From Candidatus Latescibacter anaerobius SCGC AAA252-E07 (GTDB taxonomy: Bacteria; Latescibacterota; Latescibacteria; Latescibacterales; Latescibacteraceae), in assembly GCA_000403035.1 (NCBI GenBank), contig AQSL01000119.1, positions 706 through 12,676 on the forward strand: DNA of 11,971 nt, written 5' to 3'. Position 1 is the first letter of the stretch, and the number at the start of each line of letters is the position of its first letter. Below are positions 1-5,499 of the stretch, piece by piece. A model generated the notes under the pieces. It ran no database searches. It had not been told where the DNA came from and saw nothing but the letters and a program-made list of their open reading frames with translations. The position numbers and the translations under genes were made by a program.

Positions 1-2
1 TT

Positions 3-74
3 TCTGTAGCATTACTACGCGGTCCCGGAAGGGAAGCAATAAGTCAAGCGGCTGGTGCATCGGCATCTGTATAA
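3..74 (+). CDS. Possible 3' end of an unidentified gene
   Basis: Frame 3 is open from the window edge to a TAA at 72-74 and reads SVALLRGPGREAISQAAGASASV, an Ala/Gly-rich tail that looks like real coding sequence; this short stretch is also more GC-rich than the DNA just downstream. The other two forward frames also lack long open stretches here. Nothing identifies the protein. If real it would be an element gene lying upstream of the leader-RNA promoter. With only 24 codons visible this is tentative. Confidence 0.3.
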   Translation, partial: SVALLRGPGREAISQAAGASASV

Positions 75-125
75 TATTCAAAATGAGAATCCTTTTGTCG
101 TGAGGCAAGAGGCGGGGTTTTGGGG

Positions 126-149
126 TTTACCTTTTTACCCGTTTACCCG
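126..149. repeat. TTTACC(CG) short tandem repeats
   Basis: TTTACC (126-131) is followed by two head-to-tail copies of TTTACCCG (134-141 and 142-149) in the non-coding stretch before the leader-RNA promoter. They could be an iteron-like protein-binding site or simple sequence; nothing further supports a role. Confidence 0.35.
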
Positions 150-171
150 TCCATTATTCTCATTGTTACAA

Positions 172-206
172 GGGGGTCGGAGTTCCTACCAGTTTCTCCG
201 ACCTCT
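172..206. other. Strong stem-loop before the leader promoter
   Basis: GGTCGGAG (175-182) pairs perfectly with CTCCGACC (196-203) around a 13-nt loop. The outer bases 172-174 and 204-206 extend it with mostly wobble pairs. On the + strand it is followed by TCTTAAAAAAAA, so it is not a clean intrinsic terminator in that direction; on the minus strand it lacks a downstream T run. It may still end transcription of the upstream gene or act as a protein-binding hairpin. It lies about 60 bases before the promoter at 268. Confidence 0.5.
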
Positions 207-267
207 TAAAAAAAAGATATTAAATAATATGAATTATCAGATAATCAATTTTGCGGGAAAATAAGAC

Positions 268-295
268 TTGACAGGAATCAAAAATATGCTATTAT
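268..295 (+). promoter_or_regulatory. Strong sigma-70-type promoter of the leader RNA
   Basis: A consensus -35 box TTGACA (268-273), a 16-bp spacer and a -10 box TATTAT (290-295) preceded by TG at 287-288 (extended -10) form a good housekeeping promoter. Transcription should start near 302-304, giving the leader RNA that ends near 448. The 9-mer GACTTGACA (265-273) recurs at 901-909 before the sigma-like gene. Confidence 0.7.
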
Positions 296-302
296 ATAAA
301 CA

Positions 303-448
303 ATATCCAAAATCAGAAACCGTGAGGTAAGCGTGAATTCCATTTTTTATTGTCTAAAATCGATATTTAATTTACGGCGTGAGTGTCCGACCGGGGCGAC
401 CCTTTCGGCTACCTGTTTCTGGGTAGGGATACACTCATGCCTTTTTTT
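303..448 (+). ncRNA. Structured leader RNA / small RNA with three-way junction and terminator
   Basis: Between the promoter at 268-295 and the gene at 461 the RNA can form an 11-bp closing stem: GGCGTGAGTGT (376-386) pairs with ACACTCATGCC (431-441) with one G-U pair. Inside are two arms. The first is CCGA (387-390) with TCGG (405-408), topped by GGG-GCGA-CCC with a GNRA tetraloop. The second is CTACCT with GGGTAG (410-425). The closing stem is followed at once by seven T's (442-448), so the whole structure reads as an intrinsic terminator with a branched interior. This is the layout of a terminator-type riboswitch or attenuator, or of a free small RNA about 145 nt long. It does not match a riboswitch consensus that I can recall. 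No ligand can be named. The pairing is seen; the function is inferred. Confidence 0.6.
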
Positions 449-452
449 GTGA
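333..452 (+). CDS. Possible 39-aa leader peptide through the structured RNA
   Basis: A GTG at 333 with a GAGG ribosome site just upstream (324-327) opens a 39-codon frame beginning VNSIFYCLKSIFNLRREC and stopping at TGA 450-452. The frame runs through both halves of the terminator stem, and its stop overlaps the GAGG ribosome site (451-454) of the 461 gene. The two start regions are alike, both having GTGAGGTA upstream. Translation of this frame would disrupt the terminator and deliver ribosomes to the next start, as in classical attenuation. There is no run of one amino acid that would name a signal, and the frame could be chance. Confidence 0.3.
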   Translation: MNSIFYCLKSIFNLRRECPTGATLSATCFWVGIHSCLFL

Positions 453-460
453 GGTATATC

Positions 461-802
461 ATGCAGGATCCAAAAACAGAAACACTCGAAAGCGTTAAGG
501 TTCAAGATAAAAAGAAACCTGAAAAAGAGAAAGTATATTGCAGAACTCTTTTAAATGGGAAGCCCAGTAAAAAAATTTCGCGCAAGCATCTCTCTGCAAA
601 AGATATGAGAAGAATGTTACATGATAGATGTATTCATTATCTTTTAACAGCCTTCTCAGGTTATACAGAACATGATAATCTTGTACTTTGTGAAAAGGCG
701 TATCGTGCATTGCATGAAATTCTTAATCAAAAGCCATGTATAAAACCATTGGTTTTTAAAAAATATGGTGATGGAAATACTTGTAGTATCGGGCCTTGCT
801 AA
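461..802 (+). CDS. Hypothetical 113-aa element protein
   Basis: I do not recognise this protein. The frame is open from a GTG at 383, but I place the start at ATG 461, which has GAGG (451-454) six bases upstream; the extra 26 codons would be read through the terminator structure and look non-coding. The N-terminal third (to about residue 40) is highly charged and lysine-rich, probably disordered. The middle (SRKHLSAKDMRRMLHDRCIHYLL and on to about 92) looks helical. The end is GDGNTCSIGPC, with six cysteines in the whole protein but no CxxC pair. The gene stands alone behind the structured leader RNA, so its expression is probably set by read-through of that terminator. No membrane segment or signal peptide is visible. 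Confidence 0.65.
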   Translation: MQDPKTETLESVKVQDKKKPEKEKVYCRTLLNGKPSKKISRKHLSAKDMRRMLHDRCIHYLLTAFSGYTEHDNLVLCEKAYRALHEILNQKPCIKPLVFKKYGDGNTCSIGPC

Positions 803-840
803 ACTGAAAGCCCGGTCATTTCGGTGGCCGGGCACTGAAA
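803..840. other. 9-bp hairpin flanked by exact 7-bp direct repeats
   Basis: GCCCGGTCA (810-818) pairs with TGGCCGGGC (825-833) around a TTTCGG loop, starting seven bases after the stop of the 113-aa gene. It lacks a T tract on the + strand, so it is a poor + terminator; read on the minus strand it is followed by TTTCAGTTT. ACTGAAA lies directly on each side (803-809 and 834-840). The repeat may be chance or the footprint of a tiny inserted hairpin. Confidence 0.5.
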
Positions 841-900
841 ATAATAAATGCATAAATAATGCATATAACCTATTGTATAATATATATATAGGTGTGATAG

Positions 901-937
901 GACTTGACAAATTCCCTATATTAATAGAGGGTATAAA
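901..937 (+). promoter_or_regulatory. Putative promoter/operator of the sigma-like gene
   Basis: A consensus TTGACA (904-909) lies within GACTTGACA, the same 9-mer as in the upstream promoter. It is followed by an 18-bp near-palindrome, CCCTATATT/AATAGAGGG (914-931, one mismatched pair), and TATAAA (932-937). The spacing between the two boxes is 22 bp, too long for an ordinary sigma-70 promoter. The palindrome between the boxes looks like an operator. A TATAAT at 876-881 is an alternative -10 but has no good -35. Confidence 0.4.
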
Positions 938-954
938 TAAATCGGGGATACAAT

Positions 955-1458
955 ATGATTAAAAAGAAAAATACAGAGCCAGATGATGGGTTAGATGATA
1001 ATATAGTTTATATTGGAGATATGAAGGATATATATATAGGTGAAATATCTGGTTGTTCTTCGAGTCGAAAAAAAGGGGATGGGTATATAGAAGTAGTTTC
1101 AACAATTGATGTGGATAAATGTCTTGCTGGTAAACAGCCATTTAATGTACGGGTACCAGAATATCTGGGTAATTATTGGGATGAGGTTTTAAAACTTCCT
1201 TTCTTAACTCCCAAAGAGAGAAAAGTTTATAAATTAAGAAAATACGGTAAACCACCTACAAAAAAAGACCAAAATATGTACCCTTTAACTCTCGATGAGG
1301 TAGGCAAAACCTTTCGGCCCAGGATAACAAAAGAAAGAGTAAGACAAATTGAAAAAAGAGCTCAAGAAAAGCTTGAATACCATGAGTATGAGGTTCGTAA
1401 AACAATAAAGGAAGTATGTGAAAAACATGATAAAGCTGAGCGCGAAGGGGATAACTGA
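955..1458 (+). CDS. Sigma-70 region 4-only transcription factor-like protein
   Basis: This 167-aa protein carries the C-terminal DNA-binding region of a sigma-70 factor. Region 4.1 is seen at about 84-98 (LTPKERKVYKLRKYG), and the helix-turn-helix of region 4.2 at about 111-140 (LTLDEVGKTF, then TKERVRQIEKRAQEKL). The latter matches the classic LTLEEVG...TRERIRQIE pattern with a few extra residues before the second helix. No region 2 or 3 is recognisable: residues 1-80 are acidic and unfamiliar, so it cannot be a complete sigma factor alone. In the family, isolated region 4 domains occur in small regulators and in phage proteins that act on RNA polymerase or the -35 box. ATG 955 has GGGGA at 944-948. 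Its stop overlaps the next ATG by one base, implying translational coupling. It is likely a regulator of the element. Confidence 0.75.
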   Translation: MIKKKNTEPDDGLDDNIVYIGDMKDIYIGEISGCSSSRKKGDGYIEVVSTIDVDKCLAGKQPFNVRVPEYLGNYWDEVLKLPFLTPKERKVYKLRKYGKPPTKKDQNMYPLTLDEVGKTFRPRITKERVRQIEKRAQEKLEYHEYEVRKTIKEVCEKHDKAEREGDN

Positions 1459-2072
1459 TGAAAAAAGAAATTTTTAGCACTAAAGAACTTGATAGTGGTG
1501 TATGTAGTTTAATTCTTGATTTTGCAAAACAGATGAAAATTCCACCACATGTTGTTGTACAAAATCTTATTATTAATTGGATGGCGCAGAGGCAAGCCCG
1601 GAATAATATATTTGGAGAATGTCCACACGGACTTGAAGAATTTATATTTATTGATGATCAGGTCATAACAGGGAAACCTCTTTTTGATACTCTTACAGAA
1701 CAATTTGAAAAGAAATTTAAAGAAGAAAAGGAAAAATTACTTCTTGAAGAAGAAAAGAATGGGATACCTCTCGAAGAAGACGAGAAAGCCTTCTTAATTA
1801 AGCGCCGAAAGGGTCAAGCTTGGTATAACAGTAATGAATTTAAACAATCTCAAGCAGAAGTCAAAAATATTGATGCGCTTGTCCGGGAAGCCAGAGAAAG
1901 CGGTTTGATTCCAGGGGGTAAAGGTAAAAATGATAATTTACTTGCAATGTATTGGAAAAGTTATAAAGCCGGAAAAATGACAAAAGAGAATTTATTAAAG
2001 CAGCTCGATCTCGATGAAAATGTGAAGATGGGATGGGTAAAAGACACAGATTCAAATAATAATGAGGACTGA
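1458..2072 (+). CDS. Hypothetical 204-aa protein coupled to the sigma-like gene
   Basis: The function is unknown. The ATG at 1458 shares its A with the TGA of the sigma-like gene (TGATG overlap), so the two are probably co-translated. Residues about 15-48 (LILDFAKQMKIPPHVVVQNLIINWMAQRQA, broken here only for description) have the length and hydrophobic spacing of the two helices of a ribbon-helix-helix DNA-binding fold, but I cannot confirm that. Residues about 85-120 are a very glutamate/lysine-rich, coiled-coil-like stretch. The remainder is polar, with a lysine/glycine patch GGKGKND near 154. No signal peptide, membrane segment or catalytic motif is visible. Its context suggests a partner or antagonist of the sigma-like protein, or a control gene of the element. 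Confidence 0.6.
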   Translation: MKKEIFSTKELDSGVCSLILDFAKQMKIPPHVVVQNLIINWMAQRQARNNIFGECPHGLEEFIFIDDQVITGKPLFDTLTEQFEKKFKEEKEKLLLEEEKNGIPLEEDEKAFLIKRRKGQAWYNSNEFKQSQAEVKNIDALVREARESGLIPGGKGKNDNLLAMYWKSYKAGKMTKENLLKQLDLDENVKMGWVKDTDSNNNED

Positions 2073-2078
2073 GAGAGA

Positions 2079-2243
2079 TTGAAACCTGAGTTCACAGAAG
2101 AAGAAATTCAAATATTGAAGAAGTTAGTATCTTCAATCTTGTCTATTAAAGGGGATGGAACCGGGTATCCTCAGCGGGAACAAGAATATAAAAAGGATGA
2201 AAAACCTATTAGTGATATAGTTAATAATATTTGTAACAAGTAA
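2079..2243 (+). CDS. Small 54-aa protein with TTG start
   Basis: A TTG at 2079 follows GAGAGAG (2071-2077), which overlaps the stop of the previous gene. The frame continues for 54 codons to TAA 2241-2243, ending 12 bases before the integrase ATG. The protein begins LKPEFTEEEIQILKKLVSSI, an acidic amphipathic helix, then has a polar tail. The tight packing between two real genes on the same strand favours a genuine gene. In position it resembles the excisionase or small regulator often found next to integrases, but no winged-helix motif is visible and the function is unknown. Confidence 0.5.
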   Translation: MKPEFTEEEIQILKKLVSSILSIKGDGTGYPQREQEYKKDEKPISDIVNNICNK

Positions 2244-2255
2244 TCTGAGGTTATT

Positions 2256-3272
2256 ATGGGACGCCCGAAATTAAAAACCAGAATTCAGCTATTCCAGAGA
2301 AAAGGAAGCCCTCACTGGTATATTACTTGGACAGATGCGGACGGCAAGCGAAAACAGAAGGCAACGAAACGTAAAATTATAGATTATTCCCGTCAACAAA
2401 TGCAAAGATTAATTGAAAGCGAAATCGGGGTAAAACGAACAGAGGAAAACACTATTGAGTGGTTAGAACAGAGAATATTGTATCGAATGGAACTAAAAAA
2501 TAAGAGCGATAAAACCGCACGGATGTACAAGACATCTTTTAAACCGTTCAAGAAAATGCTTGGCGCTGGTTATTCTATTGCAAGAGTTAATAATGTTGAT
2601 GTTGAGCAATTTCAAAATTACCTGTTAAAAAAACGTATCAGACCGGCCACAGTAAACACATACTGCAGGACGCTCAGGGCAGCCTTTGAGCGGGCATATA
2701 TTGATTGTCTTATCGACCATAATCCTTTTCATGGATTTGAACGTATTCCTGAGCCAAAGGACAGAAAAAAACATTTAACGCAGGATGAGGCACGCTCTTT
2801 ACTTAATGTTTTAAAAGGTGAGGCCGGACGTCTTATGAAAATCGCATTGTTTACGGGTCTGAGACGCTCGGAAATCCTTTACATAGAAAGAGCGGATATA
2901 GATATTAAAGAGGGATATTTTAAGGCGGTAAATATTAAATCTCATGACAAGCACAAAATTGAACGACAAATACCTGAGCAGGTATGGACTGATTTTAAAT
3001 ATTTCATGGAGAAAAATCCTAAGTGGGATTATCCTTTTAAGATTTTCCAGCCGGATACGTTCACGCATTGGGCAAAAAAGTTTATCAGGGAAGCGGGATT
3101 GCCCGAGGATTTGCATTTACATTCCATGAGGCATACATTTATAACGGTTGGTATTGAACAGGGAGCGGACGTAAGGGATATGCAGAAATATATCGATCAT
3201 AGCAGTATTAATGTAACTGAATTATATGCACATGACAAAGCAAAAAGGACGCCGAAAATTGACTTACAATAA
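2256..3272 (+). CDS. int: Tyrosine recombinase (integrase) of the element
   Basis: This 338-aa phage-type integrase catalyses site-specific recombination between the element and the chromosomal tRNA gene. An arm-binding N-terminal domain comes first (about 8-45, with HWYITWTDADGKRK), then a core-binding SAM-like domain (about 65-165) and a catalytic domain (about 170-330). All active-site residues are visible: Arg203 in TGLRRSE, Lys228 in the beta-hairpin NIKSHDK, His289 and Arg292 in HSMRH, His315 in IDHSS and the nucleophile Tyr324 in TELYAH. The length is normal, so it is probably functional. ATG 2256 has GAGG about six bases upstream. The gene reads toward the att site, only about 65 bases away, and the likely arm-type repeats start at its stop codon. 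Confidence 0.95.
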   Translation: MGRPKLKTRIQLFQRKGSPHWYITWTDADGKRKQKATKRKIIDYSRQQMQRLIESEIGVKRTEENTIEWLEQRILYRMELKNKSDKTARMYKTSFKPFKKMLGAGYSIARVNNVDVEQFQNYLLKKRIRPATVNTYCRTLRAAFERAYIDCLIDHNPFHGFERIPEPKDRKKHLTQDEARSLLNVLKGEAGRLMKIALFTGLRRSEILYIERADIDIKEGYFKAVNIKSHDKHKIERQIPEQVWTDFKYFMEKNPKWDYPFKIFQPDTFTHWAKKFIREAGLPEDLHLHSMRHTFITVGIEQGADVRDMQKYIDHSSINVTELYAHDKAKRTPKIDLQ

Positions 3273-3296
3273 CTGTCAACAAACACTGTCAACAAA
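3272..3296. repeat. Two 12-bp direct repeats, likely integrase arm sites
   Basis: ACTGTCAACAAA occurs at 3272-3283 and again at 3285-3296, overlapping the integrase stop codon and about 40 bp from the tRNA-derived core. Short tandem direct repeats in this place are typical of arm-type binding sites for the N-terminal domain of lambda-like integrases. Binding is inferred. Confidence 0.6.
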
Positions 3297-3336
3297 ATTT
3301 CTGTTACTTATTGAAAGACAAGAAGGTATCAAATGC

Positions 3337-3381
3337 CTTCTAAGCAGTAGGTCGCAGGTTCGAGTCCTGCTTGGCGCGCCA
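3337..3381 (+). other. Attachment site: 3' half of tRNA-Arg(UCU)
   Basis: The sequence reads from the anticodon loop CTTCTAA (3337-3343, anticodon TCT) through the variable loop AGGTC, a complete T arm GCAGG-TTCGAGT-CCTGC (3354-3370) and the acceptor 3' strand with discriminator G and CCA (3371-3381). No D arm or 5' acceptor precedes it; upstream pairing in the anticodon stem breaks down at 3333. This is the duplicated tRNA 3' end left when an element integrates into tRNA-Arg(UCU). It marks the element/chromosome junction, and the intact tRNA is expected at the other end of the element, upstream of the window on the + strand. Confidence 0.85.
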
Positions 3382-3408
3382 GAAAAATCAAGCACTTACA
3401 GAAATTGG

Positions 3409-3457
3409 TGACACAAAAAGCGGTGAGCCTATCACTCAAAAGTGTCAATTTGTGTCA
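3409..3457. repeat. Nested inverted repeat just outside the att site
   Basis: TGACACAAA (3409-3417) is the exact reverse complement of TTTGTGTCA (3449-3457), and GTGA/TCAC (3423-3426/3432-3435) pair inside. A further TGTCAA lies at 3443-3448. The structure begins 28 bases after the tRNA CCA. It could be a recombination-directionality or regulator site or a hairpin; the role is unknown. Confidence 0.45.
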
Positions 3458-3467
3458 AAATTACTTC

Positions 3468-3830
3468 TCAACAAGTTTCGGTTACATGGCTGTCGATGAT
3501 TTCTTTTGCTTCTTTATTTTCTAAATTTGCCATTTCCTTCATTATAGTTTCGTAATAACCCTGTTTGCGCACTTTTTCATATCCGCGTTGTATCTGATTG
3601 ACTGTTCCGGATGATGTGGTTTCTATACCTGTTGGATAAATCCCCCGTGTATAAAGGGTGCCAGGCCATGCCAAGGAAATGGCTCCGTAGCGCCCATTCC
3701 TTAGAATAAAACAGTACTGATATCCCTTTTAAATCTTCCTGGAAGCGAACGGTTGGCCTTAGAGCAACTGTACAGTCCGGTTGACACTGAGCTCTTTCAT
3801 AGTAGAACTCCCGGCCGGCGTCACCTGTGC
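3468..3830 (-). pseudogene. Open frame without a start, unidentified; possible gene remnant
   Basis: On the minus strand one frame is open for about 120 codons from just after the stop of the gamma-glutamyltransferase gene (TAA TAA at 3832-3837) to a TAG at 3468. The first ATG lies only at 3674 (MAWPGTLYTRGIYPTG), with no ribosome site, while the frame before it reads plausibly as protein (RPTVRFQEDLKGISVLFYSKEW). The last 60 residues are helical and charged. I do not recognise it. It may be a decayed gene that lost its 5' end, or chance. It stays in frame with the enzyme upstream, past two stops. The rest of 3382-3834 holds only the inverted repeat at 3409-3457. Confidence 0.3.
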
Positions 3831-3834
3831 ATTA

Positions 3835-5499
3835 TTAATCATCGCTGTTTACGACTGCTGCATGACGCCAGACCCGATGATCCCCGGCGGCGTACATCTT
3901 GCCCGTATCAGGGTCAACATAAAGCATAATCGGATGAGAGTTCGCTCCGGAGAACGTTCTTATTTTATGCCCCCGTTTTGTAAGCTCGGCAATGACCTTT
4001 TCGTCGACAACATCCTCAATTTCAAGACGTAAAACATTCCCAAAAGTTTTTTCGCGGTTTGCATTGGGATCGAAAGATTCCTCGTGATGTCCTGTGCTGA
4101 ATCGGGGAGATATCACCGATTCCTTAGGCATAATCCCGAACTCAATGAAATTCAGCAGGCAAATAAGCGCTGTTTGATCCTGCAAATCTCCACCGGCAAC
4201 GCTGATCGCGATAATAGGTTTGCCGTCCTTAAGGATCATTGTCGGAGTCAGGGTTATTCTCGGCCGTTTACCGGGCTCCATCCTGTTGGGGTGTCGCGGT
4301 GTTGTGTTGAGCTGGCGAAGCCGGTTTCCATGAGGTATTCCAGTCACCGGATCGATCGAGTACGGCGGGTTCCCGCTGGGTGTGGCAACGACCATGTTTC
4401 CCCATTTATCGGCGACAGTACAGGTCGTTGTACCGCCAATTCCCGGCTGATAAAAGCTCGGTTTCTTGACAGCTTTCATGTTGATCGGATCGCCCGGACG
4501 AACTGTCGCCGATGCTTTTTTCATATCGATCAAAGGCTGGCGAAGCTTCGTATATTCGTCTGAAAGCAGCTCCTTCATCGGCACATCCTCATACAGCGGA
4601 TCGCCATAATATTCATCACGGTCGGCAAATCCCAGTTTCATTGCCTCGGTTAAGACGTGGATGTAGTCGGCGGACATGTTCCCCATCTTTTTAAGGCCAA
4701 AGCCTTCCAGTATCCGAAGTGTTTGGCACAAAAACGGGCCCTGGGTCCATGTGTCGCACTTGTAGACGTCATAGCCGCGGTAGTTGACGGTGACAGGATC
4801 CTCGACACGTGTTTCGTGAGCAATAAGGTCTTTCTTGCGGAGAAAACCGCCTTCTTTGATATAAAAAGCTTCCAGCGCATCGGCGATATCACCCCTATAA
4901 TAACGGTCTCGCGCGGCCTGAATTTTTTCTATCCGTGTGCCGGCAGTTTTCATTTCAGTCTCAATGAGCTTACGGAACGTCCTTGCAAGAGCCGGATTCC
5001 AATCCCTCTCTCCAATATCAAGCAGAGCCAGCGCGGGCGTTGCCACTTGTTCAAAGGACATGGTGCCATAGAGCTGCAATAATTTCATAATAAGGCTCAT
5101 TGCGCCGGGAACCGGAGCAGATTTCATTCCGCCATTTCCGGGAATACCATTTTCATTATACCAATCCATCGCTTCCTTGTCGAGCGGCGCACCGCCTAAA
5201 CCATTCAAAACCTTCACTTCTTTTTTCTTTGAATCGTAAATAATTAATGGCACTTCCGCCCCGATGACAAAATAGCCCGTTTCCATAACGCTGAGCGCCA
5301 AGATCGTGGCTGCTGCAGCGTCGGCAGCGTTACCGCCTTGTTTCAGTATGGTCAGGCCCGCCGCGACAGTCTCTTCTTTGGCGGCTGCTACGGCCCCGCC
5401 AGTGCCCGAAGCATTCCATGATATTTCCTGGGCAATAACACCCCAAGAAACAGCAAACGTTACTATTAAAGATGTTACCAACAACCACAGTGTACTCAT
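3835..5499 (-). CDS. ggt: Secreted gamma-glutamyltransferase family protein
   Basis: This 554-aa Ntn-hydrolase precursor belongs to the gamma-glutamyltranspeptidase family, whose members hydrolyse or transfer the gamma-glutamyl group of glutathione and similar peptides after self-cleavage. A signal peptide covers about residues 1-24 (hydrophobic core WLLVTSLIVTFAVSW). The family N-terminus follows, with AAGLTILKQGGNAADAAAA at 46-64. The small-subunit start is GIGGTTTCTVADKWGN, making Thr357 the likely self-cleavage and catalytic threonine. A GG pair at 436-437 corresponds to the oxyanion-hole GSPGG motif but reads SVAGGDLQ, so this is a divergent branch and its substrate is uncertain. ATG 5499 has a perfect GGAGGAG at 5504-5510. 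No neighbour is obviously co-transcribed upstream. Confidence 0.85.
   Translation of the reverse strand: MSTLWLLVTSLIVTFAVSWGVIAQEISWNASGTGGAVAAAKEETVAAGLTILKQGGNAADAAAATILALSVMETGYFVIGAEVPLIIYDSKKKEVKVLNGLGGAPLDKEAMDWYNENGIPGNGGMKSAPVPGAMSLIMKLLQLYGTMSFEQVATPALALLDIGERDWNPALARTFRKLIETEMKTAGTRIEKIQAARDRYYRGDIADALEAFYIKEGGFLRKKDLIAHETRVEDPVTVNYRGYDVYKCDTWTQGPFLCQTLRILEGFGLKKMGNMSADYIHVLTEAMKLGFADRDEYYGDPLYEDVPMKELLSDEYTKLRQPLIDMKKASATVRPGDPINMKAVKKPSFYQPGIGGTTTCTVADKWGNMVVATPSGNPPYSIDPVTGIPHGNRLRQLNTTPRHPNRMEPGKRPRITLTPTMILKDGKPIIAISVAGGDLQDQTALICLLNFIEFGIMPKESVISPRFSTGHHEESFDPNANREKTFGNVLRLEIEDVVDEKVIAELTKRGHKIRTFSGANSHPIMLYVDPDTGKMYAAGDHRVWRHAAVVNSDD

Noticed and set aside
55..264. 69-aa + frame starting with GTG
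   Set aside because: It has no ribosome site, runs through the hairpin at 172-206 and reads as low-complexity non-coding sequence.
383..460. Longer N-terminus for the 113-aa protein starting at GTG 383
   Set aside because: The start sits inside the terminator stem without a ribosome site; ATG 461 has a proper GAGG.
871..886. TATAAT at 876-881 as a full promoter
   Set aside because: It sits in a TA-repeat tract with no acceptable -35 at the right distance, so it is mentioned only as an alternative.
1..3381. Retron, diversity-generating retroelement, CRISPR or toxin-antitoxin system
   Set aside because: No reverse transcriptase, repeat-spacer array, template/variable repeats or recognisable toxin is present in the visible part of the element; the structured RNA alone does not make a retron.
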